Part shown: piece by piece, positions 1-8,500 of the stretch
Layout of the letters: every line of letters starts with the position of its first letter
How positions within the stretch are numbered: position 1 is the first letter of the stretch
From: Deltaproteobacteria bacterium
GTDB lineage: Bacteria; Myxococcota; B64-G9
Assembly: GCA_016935365.1 (NCBI GenBank)
Contig: JAFGRB010000454.1
Span: forward strand, 1 to 50,785
Direction of reading: 5' to 3'
DNA: 50,785 bases
Made by a program: the position numbers and the translations under genes
The notes under the pieces: model-generated
Databases searched by the model: none
What the model was told of the DNA's origin: nothing
Seen by the model: the letters and a program-made list of their open reading frames with translations, nothing else

Positions 1-70
1 GCCGCTGGGGAAATCCAGGGAATAGCCACCGGACCCTAAAGTGCGCGCGCCGTGTTTCTACCCGACCCCC

Positions 71-163
71 CCGCTGCTTCGCAGCGGTAAACCCTGCGAC
101 GGAAAAGATGTGTATACGGCTCAGGGCTTCGCCCTAGGCTTTCATGTCTCGCCCCGTTGGGGC
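71..163. repeat. Cluster of three short perfect hairpins (REP-like)
   Basis: Three perfect inverted repeats, each with a 3-nt loop, lie within 93 bases: CCGCTGC-TTC-GCAGCGG at 71-87, AGGGC-TTC-GCCCT at 123-135 and GCCCC-GTT-GGGGC at 151-163. None is followed by a T-run, so they do not look like intrinsic terminators. They sit downstream of the minus-strand lipoprotein gene that ends at 208. The spacing and the AGGGC/GCCCT and GCCCC/GGGGC arms resemble dispersed palindromic (REP/RAYT-type) units seen in environmental genomes, but that is from memory and only one copy is visible. I see no gene in 1-207. Confidence 0.45.
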
Positions 164-207
164 TTCAAGCCATCGAAGATTCGGTCAGCCGTTTTCGCGC
201 CTTTTGC

Positions 208-774
208 CTAGTCTTCCGGCTTGCGGGCCCAGCTGCCGTCGGACGACTGGATCCATTGGCCGGGCCTGGCCCGCTCGCGGTTCATGCGGGCGTAGGCGCT
301 GCGGACCTGGGCCGCGTCGTCCTGGGTGAGGTCGGGGCTGGTGGTGACCACGAACTGGAGCAGCACCTCGCGGGCCGCGTTCTCGGCCTCGATCAAGCGC
401 TCGATCCGCGCCTGGACGGTCGGCTCGCTGCGCTGCGGGCAGTCGCGGGCGGCGAGCTTGCCGTCGTAGGCCTCGCCCAGGCAGCCCGCGGCCTTGAGCT
501 CTTCGATGTCGTCCAGCTGGAACTGCTGGGTCTGCCGGGCCTGGATGGCCTGCTTGCGGATCTCGGAAAAGCGCGGCATCTCCTTGCGATCGCCGCTCTC
601 GTCCACGGCCCGCACCGAGGCCACGAGCTGGAGGTCCTGATCCAGCTCCTCGTAGGACCCCAGGATCTGGTTCTCCAGCGCGGTGCGCTCGTCCACCACG
701 TTGATCCGGGCTTTCACGCAGCCCCAGGCCGAGAGACCGGCCAGGAAGAGGATGGCAGATCGCATCGGGCTCAT
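208..774 (-). CDS. DUF1318-like lipoprotein
   Basis: A 188-residue protein with a short hydrophobic N-terminus and a lipobox-like AWGC (Cys19), so probably a lipoprotein. The mature part is helical and charged and begins INVVDERTALENQILGSYEEL, a signature I associate with DUF1318/YdbL-like proteins of Deltaproteobacteria. The reaction or partner is unknown. The ATG at 774 is chosen over the in-frame ATG at 765 because GAGAGG lies 8 bases before it. It is the second gene of a minus-strand pair, 59 bases after the Cys-rich lipoprotein gene, and may be co-transcribed. The family call is from recognition of the N-terminal motif only. Confidence 0.65.
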   Translation of the reverse strand: MSPMRSAILFLAGLSAWGCVKARINVVDERTALENQILGSYEELDQDLQLVASVRAVDESGDRKEMPRFSEIRKQAIQARQTQQFQLDDIEELKAAGCLGEAYDGKLAARDCPQRSEPTVQARIERLIEAENAAREVLLQFVVTTSPDLTQDDAAQVRSAYARMNRERARPGQWIQSSDGSWARKPED

Positions 775-833
775 GTCACGAACCTCTCGGCAGGCAAGGC
801 TAGAGGGTTCGACCGGCTCGCCGGGCGCGATAT

Positions 834-1760
834 TCAGTCCTCTGTCTGCCTGCAGTTCTCGGCCTCGCTCTCGATGACCTCGGAGTCGCCGAACATGCTC
901 TCATCCCACTCGATCTTGCGGCAGTAGGACTTGGACAGCAGGGGGCAGTATCGGTAGCAGATACAGGCGCAGCACTTGGCATACTCCTTGAAGTCGCACA
1001 GCTCGTACGGCGGGGTCTCCTGGTCGGTGCTGAAGCACTCCACATCCCCGGAGACATCGCCGACGGCTATACAGTCCTCGGTGCACTGGGTCTCTGTCGT
1101 GTCGCCTTCGCCGCCGCCCCAGGCGGCCTCGTCCTCGCAGCGCATGTTCTCGCCGAAGGGGGCCATGGGCGCGCAACGGTATCCCTTGGGGCAGGAGGCG
1201 TCGGACAGGCACTCCTTGGAGCAGTAGCCCTGACAGCCGAAGGCCGCCTGGCCGATGTCGCTGTCCGACTCCCCCAGGCACTCGGTGCGCACGACGTCCG
1301 CGGCGCAGCGGCCGTTCATGTGCATGTAAGCGTCCAGCCCCTCGTCGACCTGGGTCGCCACGCAGATCAGGTTGGTGCACTCCAGTGACAGCAGCTGGAC
1401 GCAGTCGATCGGGCAGGCGTCGCGCGCCGGCTCCTCGCCGAGCGTCTCCTCCAGCGGGTGGCACTGGGGCAGCTTCCTGCAGTCGGTGTACTCGGGGCAT
1501 TCCTCTGCGCCGTCGCATTCCCCGGCCCCGTTCTCCCCGCAGGCGTTCACGCAGCAGCCCTTGTCGGCCGTACCGCCGGGAGAGCCCGTGCCGCCCTTCG
1601 TGCCGTCGCAGCAGTAGCCCTTGCCCTCCGGGCAGATCTTGACCGGCCAGGAGAAGGTGCACGGCTGGCCCACGCCCTCGTCGGTGCAGCTCGAAAGGCC
1701 GGCGCCGGCTCCGGCGAGAGTCAGAAGGCAGCAGCAGAGGATGAGGCTCGACGCGCGCAT
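834..1760 (-). CDS. Cys-rich secreted lipoprotein, unknown function
   Basis: A 308-residue protein with a signal peptide ending in LSSC (lipid Cys25). The mature part has about 35 cysteines, often paired (GYCC, KGCC, AKCCACIC), which implies an extracellular disulfide-rich fold. The C-terminus is acidic and ends with a Cys close to the terminus. No catalytic motif is recognised. GGGAG 7 bases before the ATG supports the start. It is divergent from the glt-type cluster, sharing the 235-base region 1761-1995 with it. A surface role, possibly linked to adhesion, is plausible only from its location and composition. It resembles the much larger Cys-rich lipoprotein at 42283-48264 in style, not in detailed sequence. 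Confidence 0.7.
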   Translation of the reverse strand: MRASSLILCCCLLTLAGAGAGLSSCTDEGVGQPCTFSWPVKICPEGKGYCCDGTKGGTGSPGGTADKGCCVNACGENGAGECDGAEECPEYTDCRKLPQCHPLEETLGEEPARDACPIDCVQLLSLECTNLICVATQVDEGLDAYMHMNGRCAADVVRTECLGESDSDIGQAAFGCQGYCSKECLSDASCPKGYRCAPMAPFGENMRCEDEAAWGGGEGDTTETQCTEDCIAVGDVSGDVECFSTDQETPPYELCDFKEYAKCCACICYRYCPLLSKSYCRKIEWDESMFGDSEVIESEAENCRQTED

Positions 1761-1798
1761 GGGCTCGCTCCCGAATGGTGCTCGCTCGACCCGAGATG

Positions 1799-1827
1799 CT
1801 TATCACGAAAGCCGCTTGTTCGACAAG
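1799..1827 (-). promoter_or_regulatory. Candidate promoter with dyad for the Cys-rich lipoprotein gene
   Basis: Reading the minus strand, TTGTCG (1826-1821), 16 bases, then GATAAG (1804-1799) gives a sigma-70-like promoter with a predicted leader of about 33 bases before the ATG at 1760. The -35 box is embedded in a perfect 5-bp dyad, CTTGT-TCG-ACAAG (1815-1827), which could be an operator. This is motif matching only. Confidence 0.4.
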
Positions 1828-1882
1828 GATTATTCAGCCGCGGGGCCCGGGTCGCGAAGGCGCGCGGACCGGGACAATTGCC

Positions 1883-1912
1883 TTGACAGGCGCCGGGGCG
1901 GCGTACTATCCT
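1883..1912 (+). promoter_or_regulatory. Candidate promoter of the glt-type cluster
   Basis: A perfect -35 hexamer TTGACA (1883-1888) is followed by either TACTAT (1904-1909, 15-base spacer) or TATCCT (1907-1912, 18-base spacer). Transcription would begin near 1916-1920, leaving a leader of about 80 bases before the GTG at 1996. It is the only strong sigma-70-like match in the divergent region on this strand. Confidence 0.5.
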
Positions 1913-1995
1913 CTTTCTTCAATATGTCTCGGTTTCACAAGGCGAAAGCGGTGAGCCGATCCGTGCGTTCCTTTCACTTTTCGAGAGGCGACAGC

Positions 1996-2691
1996 GTGAA
2001 AAAATCCACCGTGTTCCTTGCGTTGCTCGCGGCGCTGGGGTCGGCGGGCACGGCCGTGGCGGCCGAGGAAGAAGGCCGCACCTTGCGCGACCGCATCAAG
2101 AGCGTCACCAGCCGCCTGTACCTCAAGAGCGGGCGGCTGGAGCTGACCGTCTTTCCGATGACCAGCCTGAGCCTCAACGACGCGTTCTACCAGAAGCTCG
2201 GCGGCGGCCTCGGGGTCGGCTACTACTTCACCGAGAGCCTGGGCGTGCAGCTGCTGGCCACCTACAGCCTCAACCTGGAGACCTCCAACGCCTCGTACTA
2301 CGGCCGCAAGGACGAGTACATCCCCTTCGCGGGCAAGCGCAGCATCCTGGTGGGGGCGGACTTCGTCTGGGCGCCGCTGTACGGCAAGGTGAACCTGGCC
2401 TCCGAGTACGTCATGCACTTCGATACCTACCTGATGGGCGGGATCGGGCTGCTGGGCGCCGAGCAGACCTCCGAGGCGGGCAGCAGCAGCTTCGGCTTCG
2501 CGGCCTCGGTGGGCCTGGGCCTTCGATTCTTCTTCACCCGCATGATCGCGCTGAAGCTGGAGCTCAAGGACTACCTGGTCTTCAACGACACGGTCAGCTT
2601 CCGCAACCAGGAGAGGGGCGACGTGCAGCAGCAGCTGCTGTTCAACCTGGGCCTGTGCCTGTTCTTGCTGGAAGGCGACGTGGAGGAATAG
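1996..2691 (+). CDS. Outer-membrane beta-barrel protein, GltA/GltB (NfsA/B) family
   Basis: A 231-residue protein beginning at GTG 1996, chosen because GAGAGG lies 7 bases upstream and a clean signal peptide follows (cleavage about residue 23, VAA/EEE). The mature protein has alternating polar/hydrophobic strands typical of a small outer-membrane barrel. It carries the motif DRIKS...LKSGR.EL...SLNDAFYQK.GGG, which is repeated in the next gene. That motif is typical of the myxobacterial outer-membrane barrel family that includes GltA/GltB and NfsA/B. It is first in the cluster, and its TAG is 2 bases before the next ATG. I cannot tell which of A or B it represents. Confidence 0.7.
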   Translation: MKKSTVFLALLAALGSAGTAVAAEEEGRTLRDRIKSVTSRLYLKSGRLELTVFPMTSLSLNDAFYQKLGGGLGVGYYFTESLGVQLLATYSLNLETSNASYYGRKDEYIPFAGKRSILVGADFVWAPLYGKVNLASEYVMHFDTYLMGGIGLLGAEQTSEAGSSSFGFAASVGLGLRFFFTRMIALKLELKDYLVFNDTVSFRNQERGDVQQQLLFNLGLCLFLLEGDVEE

Positions 2692-2693
2692 CC

Positions 2694-3485
2694 ATGGGCT
2701 CGAGCGCACAGCGTATACCGGGCATGCCGCGCGCCGCTTCTGGGCTCGCGCTCCTGTGCTGCCTGGCACTCGCGGCCCCGGCCGCCGCCCAGGGCTCCGA
2801 GAAGGCCGAGCCCTCATCCGAGAAGAAGGCCGAGAAGAAGGCCGAGAAGACCGACAAGGCCGAGACGGACAAGACCAAGGAGAAGGTCGAGGTCCGCAAG
2901 GATCGCATCAAGAGCATCCAGCGCAAGGTCTTCCTCAAGTCCGGCCGCTGGGAGATGGCGCCGGTCTTCGCCCTGAGCCTCAACGACGCCTTCTACCAGA
3001 AGATGGGCGGCGGGGCGTCGGTGGTCTACCACCCCGCGGACAGCCTGGGGATCGATCTCCACGGCGTCTACGTGGGCACGATCCAGACCGACATGGTGGT
3101 CTACTTCCAGCAGGCCAACGGGGCGCTGCCCAAGGTCTCCCGCCTGCGCTACTTCCTGACGGCCAACCTGCAGTGGTCGCCGCTGTACGGCAAGCTGTCC
3201 TTCATCACCGACGACATCCTGCACTTCGACGCGTACCTGCTGGCCGGCTTCGGCATGGCCTACACCGAGACCGGGGCGAAGTTCGCGGCCGACTTCGGTC
3301 TGGGCCTGCGGTACTTCCTGACCTCGTGGTTGGTGGTGAAGATCGAGGTGCGCGATCTGGTCTACACCGAGACCTTCCAGCTGGACGTCTCGCGGACCGA
3401 GTTCTCCGACATCCAGAACCACGTGATGCTGAACCTGGGCTTGAGCTTCTTCCTGCCCACGGGCTTCGATTACGAGTATCAGTGA
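2694..3485 (+). CDS. Outer-membrane beta-barrel protein, GltA/GltB (NfsA/B) family, second paralog
   Basis: A 263-residue protein. ATG 2694 is preceded by GGAGG 7 bases upstream; an in-frame ATG 10 codons later is the alternative start. The signal peptide ends near residue 32 (AAAQG), then comes a Lys/Glu-rich stretch (residues 36-70) absent from its neighbour. The barrel opens with the same DRIKS...LKSGR.EM and SLNDAFYQK.GGG motifs. It is clearly paralogous to the preceding product and is coupled to it by a 2-base gap. In M. xanthus the two barrels (GltA, GltB) act in the outer membrane with periplasmic GltC. The charged linker might contact the periplasmic TPR proteins (inference). Confidence 0.7.
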   Translation: MGSSAQRIPGMPRAASGLALLCCLALAAPAAAQGSEKAEPSSEKKAEKKAEKTDKAETDKTKEKVEVRKDRIKSIQRKVFLKSGRWEMAPVFALSLNDAFYQKMGGGASVVYHPADSLGIDLHGVYVGTIQTDMVVYFQQANGALPKVSRLRYFLTANLQWSPLYGKLSFITDDILHFDAYLLAGFGMAYTETGAKFAADFGLGLRYFLTSWLVVKIEVRDLVYTETFQLDVSRTEFSDIQNHVMLNLGLSFFLPTGFDYEYQ

Positions 3486-3514
3486 TCCTTGATCCTAGCG
3501 ACCGGGGTGCGGCG

Positions 3515-5599
3515 ATGTACGAGTTGTCCTTCCGATACTTGACGGTGATGGTGGCCGCGGTCGCCCTGCTGGCCGGGCCGCCTTCCGAGGGCTGGATGTC
3601 GAGGGCGGCCGCCCAGGACGACGACTGGGGCTTCGACTTCTCGGACGACGCGAGCAAGAAGAAGAAGAAGAAAGAGAAGAAGAAAGAGAAGAAAAAGGAC
3701 GAGAAGACAAAGCCCGAGCAGAAGCCGGCGGCCGCCCAGGCCGAGGAGATGGATCTGGGCTTCGAGGCCCTGGACGTCTCGGTCAAGAGCGCCGAGAAGG
3801 AGGCCATGGAGAAGGCGCTCGACCTGATGAAGGACGAGAAGTACGCCGAGGCGGCCACCTCCTTGTGGGAGATCTACAACAACCCGCGCGCCAAGCAGTA
3901 CTTCCAGAGCGCCGAGTACCAGCTGGCCAAGGCGCTCTACCGCATGCGCATGTACCACTCGGCGCTGCGCCACTTCGGCCAGATCCTGGAGAAGGGCGTC
4001 TCGCACAAGTACTTCAAGACCTCGCTGGAATGGCTCTTCTTCATCAGCCACAAGATCACCGACCAGAAGGCGGTCCTGGGCTACATCGCCAAGTACTCGG
4101 ACGTCGAGTTCCCGAAGAAGTACAAGGACGAGTTCCTCTTCCTGCTGGCCAAGTACTTCTACTTCCGGGCCCTGGACCTGGAGAAGGAAAAGGTCAAGCC
4201 GGAGGCGCCCAAGCCCGCCAAGCCCCCGAAGCCCAAGCCCAAGCCCGAGGGCGAGTTCGGCGGGGGCTTCGACCTGAGCGGCGAGGGCGGCGGCGGGATG
4301 GACCTCAGCGGCGAGGGCGGCGGCGGGCTGGACCTCAGCGGCGAGGGTGGCGGCGGGCTGGACCTGAGCGGCGAAGGCGGCGGCGGGCTGGACCTCAGCG
4401 GCGAAGGCGGCGGGATGGACCTCAGCGGCGGCGAACAGGCCGGCGGCGGCTTCGAGCTCGACCTGGGTGGCGAGAAGAAGGCCGGGCCGACCGCGCTGCC
4501 GACCGACGTGGTCGGCTTCCTGTCGAAGTCCCGGGCCCTGATCCTGCAGGTCGACGAGAAGAGCAAGTTCTTCCCCCGGGGCAAGTACCTGGAGGGGATC
4601 ATCCTCTACAAGGAGGGCAACTTCACCGAGTCGGTCAACGCCTTCAAGGAGGTCGTGCGCATCCTGCACCCGACCACGGGCAAGTTCCGAGACGACCGGC
4701 TGCGCGAGATGGCCTTCTTCCAGCTGGCGCGCATCCACTACGAGCACAAGCAGTTCCACTTCGCGCTCTTCTACTACGACCGGATCGATCGCGACAGCCT
4801 CAACTGGCTCGAGAGCCTCTTCGAGGCGAGCTGGGCCTGGTTCCGGCTCGGCAAGTACCAGAAGGCCCTGGGCAATCTGATCACCCTCGACAGCCCCTTC
4901 TTCCGCGAGGAGTACTTCCCCGAGGGCCTGGTGCTCAAGGCGGTCACCTACTACGAGAACTGCCGCTACCCGGAGTCCAACCAGATCGTCAAGGAGTTCC
5001 GCCGGCGCTACGAGCCGCTGCTCCAGGAGCTGAAGAAGCTGACCAGCAAGGAGCAGGAGCCCGAGAAGTACTACAACAACCTGCTCGCCATCCAGAAGGC
5101 CCCGGAGGAGGGCAAGTCGGGCAAGATGCTGCGCCGGATCCTCAAGGTCGCCCTGGCCGACGACGACCTCAAGGTGCTCAACAAGTCGGTGCTGGAGATC
5201 GACCGGGAGCTCAAGCGCATCCGCGCGCGCATGGCGAGCGCCTCCACCTCACGGCTGGTCAAGCGCCTCAAGGACGAGCTCGACCGGCGGCGCAAGGAGC
5301 TGGTGGTGCAGGCCGGCGTGCTGACCAAGAGCCGCCTCGAGCAGGAGAAGCGCTTCCTGGGCGGGCTGATGAGCCAGGCCCTGCGCATCAAGCTCGAGAA
5401 CGACCAGAGCGAGCTCGACATGCTCAAGAGGATCAAGGCGGGTGAGCTCGATCTGGGGCCGACGCTGCTGACCTACGAGTGGACGGCCGCCACGGACGAC
5501 GAGAAGATCTACTGGCCCTACGAGGGAGAGTACTGGCGGGACGAGCTGGGCACCTACGAGTACACCCTGACGTGGGGCTGCCGGGCGAGGGGGGAGTGA
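3515..5599 (+). CDS. gltC: Periplasmic TPR protein, GltC-like, with Gly-rich repeat
   Basis: A 694-residue protein starting at ATG 3515, with a signal peptide to about residue 33 (RAAAQ). Regions in order: Lys-rich segment (48-66), TPR-like helical hairpins (about 95-210), Lys/Pro linker, six copies of a 10-residue GGGGLDLSGE unit (248-307), more TPR-like repeats (about 320-500), a long charged coiled coil (about 550-650), and an aromatic C-terminus (WPYEGEYWRDELG). Its position directly after two barrels and before the large TPR protein matches gltC/nfsC in M. xanthus. It is expected to work in the periplasm, linking outer-membrane barrels to the rest of the complex. The stop overlaps the next start (TGATG). 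Confidence 0.7.
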   Translation: MYELSFRYLTVMVAAVALLAGPPSEGWMSRAAAQDDDWGFDFSDDASKKKKKKEKKKEKKKDEKTKPEQKPAAAQAEEMDLGFEALDVSVKSAEKEAMEKALDLMKDEKYAEAATSLWEIYNNPRAKQYFQSAEYQLAKALYRMRMYHSALRHFGQILEKGVSHKYFKTSLEWLFFISHKITDQKAVLGYIAKYSDVEFPKKYKDEFLFLLAKYFYFRALDLEKEKVKPEAPKPAKPPKPKPKPEGEFGGGFDLSGEGGGGMDLSGEGGGGLDLSGEGGGGLDLSGEGGGGLDLSGEGGGMDLSGGEQAGGGFELDLGGEKKAGPTALPTDVVGFLSKSRALILQVDEKSKFFPRGKYLEGIILYKEGNFTESVNAFKEVVRILHPTTGKFRDDRLREMAFFQLARIHYEHKQFHFALFYYDRIDRDSLNWLESLFEASWAWFRLGKYQKALGNLITLDSPFFREEYFPEGLVLKAVTYYENCRYPESNQIVKEFRRRYEPLLQELKKLTSKEQEPEKYYNNLLAIQKAPEEGKSGKMLRRILKVALADDDLKVLNKSVLEIDRELKRIRARMASASTSRLVKRLKDELDRRRKELVVQAGVLTKSRLEQEKRFLGGLMSQALRIKLENDQSELDMLKRIKAGELDLGPTLLTYEWTAATDDEKIYWPYEGEYWRDELGTYEYTLTWGCRARGE
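4256..4435 (+). repeat. Six in-frame 30-bp tandem repeats inside gltC
   Basis: Six consecutive 30-base units encode variants of GGGGLDLSGE; the first is FGGGFDLSGE and the last GGGMDLSGGE. The middle units are nearly identical at DNA level, so copy number could change by slippage. The repeat forms a flexible, mildly acidic spacer between two TPR blocks. Confidence 0.9.
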
Positions 5600-8500
5600 T
5601 GCGAGGACCGAGAGCCGTCGGATTGCCCCTCTGTCTGATCGCGGCCCTGCTCGTCGGCGCTGCCGGGCTGTGGACAGCCGGTCGGGCCTCGGCCTTCACC
5701 ACGGACAAGAAGGCCGAGGAGGACAAGAAGAAGAAGAAGCGCAAGCCGGTCCTGGAGTACTCCAAGTACCGCCGGACGCGCAAGGTCGACGTGCAGCTGG
5801 CCGAGAAGCGCAAGGGCATCCGCGACCAGCTCAAGACCCTGCTCGAGTATGAGGAGGACCCCAAGGAGAAGCCGGCCCTGCTGTTCCGCCTGGCCGAGAA
5901 CTACACCGAGGAGGCCATGGCCTTCTTCAACCAGGCCATGGAGCTCGACGACGATCTGGCCAAGGACCCCACCAACGACGGGCTGCGCAAGAGAGTCGAG
6001 GCCGGCAAGAAGACCCTGCGCAAGGAAGAGGACACCTGGCGCAACCAGGCCATCGACCTCTACAAGCAGATCGTCAACAAGTACCCGGACTACCCGGGAC
6101 GCGACCAGGTGCTGTTCTACCTGGGCTACTCGCTCTGGGACATGAAGCGCTGCAAGGAGGCGCTGACGATCTACAAGCGGCTCATCCAGGACTACCCCAA
6201 GAGCCAGTACATCCCCGACGCCTACCTGGCCTTCGGCGAGTTCTACTTCGAGGATGCCAAGCTGGAGCGCGCCCTGATCGCCTACAAGAAGGCGGCCGAG
6301 TACGAGGAGGCCGAGATCTACCCTTACGCCCTGTACAAGCAGGGCTGGTGCTACTTCAACCTCCACGAGTGGGGCAAGGCCAAGGACATGTTCCAGTCGG
6401 TCATCCTGCTGGCCGACATGGGCTCGGGCAAGATCGAGATCCGCAAGGAGGCGCTCAACGACTTCACCCTGACCTACTCGCACGACGGCAGCGCCAAGGA
6501 GGCCCCGCGGATCTTCAAGCGCCTGGCGCCGAAGGAGTCCCACGTCATGCTCATCAACCTGGCCAGCATGTACTTCGGCGACGGCCAGGACAAGAAGGCC
6601 ATCATCCTCTACCGCTACTTGATCGGGGAGGAGAAGTGCTCGGCCGAGGTGCCCTTCTACCAGGGCCGGATCGTCGACGCCGCCTCCCGCGTGGGCGACA
6701 AGCGCTACGTGGTCAACCAGACCCGCAAGCTAGTCGAGCTGTTCCAGAAGGTCAAGCAGTGCGTGAAGAAGCCCGACGAGAAGCAGAAGAACCGCATCAA
6801 GGAGGCGCAGGAGCTGGCCGAGGTCACGCTGCGCAAGCTGGCCAGCATCTGGTACAAGGAGGCCAAGGAGACCAAGCAGAAGGACACCTTCCTCTACTCC
6901 CAGGAGATGTTCGGCGACTACCTGGAGCTCTTCCCAGACTCCAAGGACGCCTACGACATGCGCTTCGCCTATGCCGAGCTGCTCTTCCACCGCCTGAACC
7001 GCTTCGATCGCGCGGCGGTCGAGTACGGCAAGATCGTGGCCAGCGATCTGGCCTACAAGAAGCAGCATGGCAAGTTCCCGCCCAAGGAGAAGGATCCCAA
7101 GAAGCGCGCGGCGCCCGGGACCTACCTCTGCGATGCGGCCTTCAAGTCGATGCAGGCCCACCGCGAGATCATGAAGAAGTCGCGCCGCATGGACAAGAGC
7201 AAGCGCCGGAAGAAGGACAAGCGCAAGAAGGACGAGAAGGACAAGAAGAAGGGCAAGCAGGCCTCGCTGCCGATCCCCAAGTTCAAGCGGCGCTTCATCA
7301 AGGCGGCCGAGCTCTACATGGACAACTGCCCCACCGACCAAGACATCCTGGACGTCAAGTACGACATCGCCAAGACCTACTACGACTACTTCCACGTCGA
7401 CGAGGCGGTCCGGCGCTTCGACGAGATCGTGCGCGACTTCCCCGACAAGGAGCTGACCGTCTACGCCGCCAACCTGGTGCTCGACGCGCTGAGCGAGTCG
7501 GGCGACTTCGAGCGGCTCAACACCTACGCCCGCAAGTACTACAAGAACCAGAAGCTGATGCAGAACGAGCGGCTGCGGACCGACCTGTCCAGGCTGATCC
7601 CCAACATCGCCTTCAAGCGCATCGAGGGGCTGGACAAGGTGCTCAGGACTCCCCCCAAGGGCGCGAAGCCCATGCCCGAGCAGCGCATCCATTCCAAGGT
7701 GGCCTACGCCTTCGTCAAGTTCTGGCGGGAGTTCCCCAAGCACGAGCTGGCCGACGAGGCCCTGTTCAACGCCTCGGTCAAGTACGAGCTGGCCGAGCGT
7801 CTGGACAAGGCCCGCAAGGCGCGGCAGCTCCTGATCGACGAGTACCCCAAGAGCGACCTGGTGCCCGGCACGATCTTCAACCTGGCCGAGAACTACGAGC
7901 GCATGGCCGACTTCGACTCGGCCGCCGGTCTCTACGAGCGCTATGCTGAGACCTACAAGAGGATGGCCGGCCTCGGCAAGGCGGTCACTTACAAGGACAG
8001 GAAGAAGAAGAAGGGCCGGCGGGGCGGGCGGGCCAAGAAGAAGAAGCCCGCCAAGAAGGAGAAGAGGTTCGAGGGCAACCGGCGCACCTGGAACATGGAG
8101 GACGCCCAGGCCGCGCTGCTCAACGCCGGCATCTACCGCGAGGCCCTGCGACAGTATGCCAAGGCGGTCAAGGACCGCCTCGAGTACGTCGACCTCTTCC
8201 CGTCCTCTCCGGAGACGCCCCAGGTCTACTACTCGCTGGCCCTGCTCTACGAGGCGCGAGGCCAGCATGCCAAGGCGGCCGAGATCTTCGACAACTACGC
8301 CTCGCGCTACCTGTCCAAGAACACCGACCGCGCCATCGCCGCCCACATGAAGCGGGCGGAGATGCTCCGCAAAACGAAGCGGCCCAAGTGGAGCCAGATC
8401 TCTTCAGAGATCCAGAAGACGCTCAGCCTCTACCTGAAGTACAAGCGCAAGAAGGTCAAGCTCATCGAGGCGGCGGAGGCGGCGGCGCACGCCGCCTTCA

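Noticed and set aside
3479..4759. 426-codon minus-strand frame opposite gltC
   Set aside because: It is the complement of Lys/Glu and Gly-rich codons in gltC. The plus frame has a signal peptide, TPRs and correct coupling to both neighbours.
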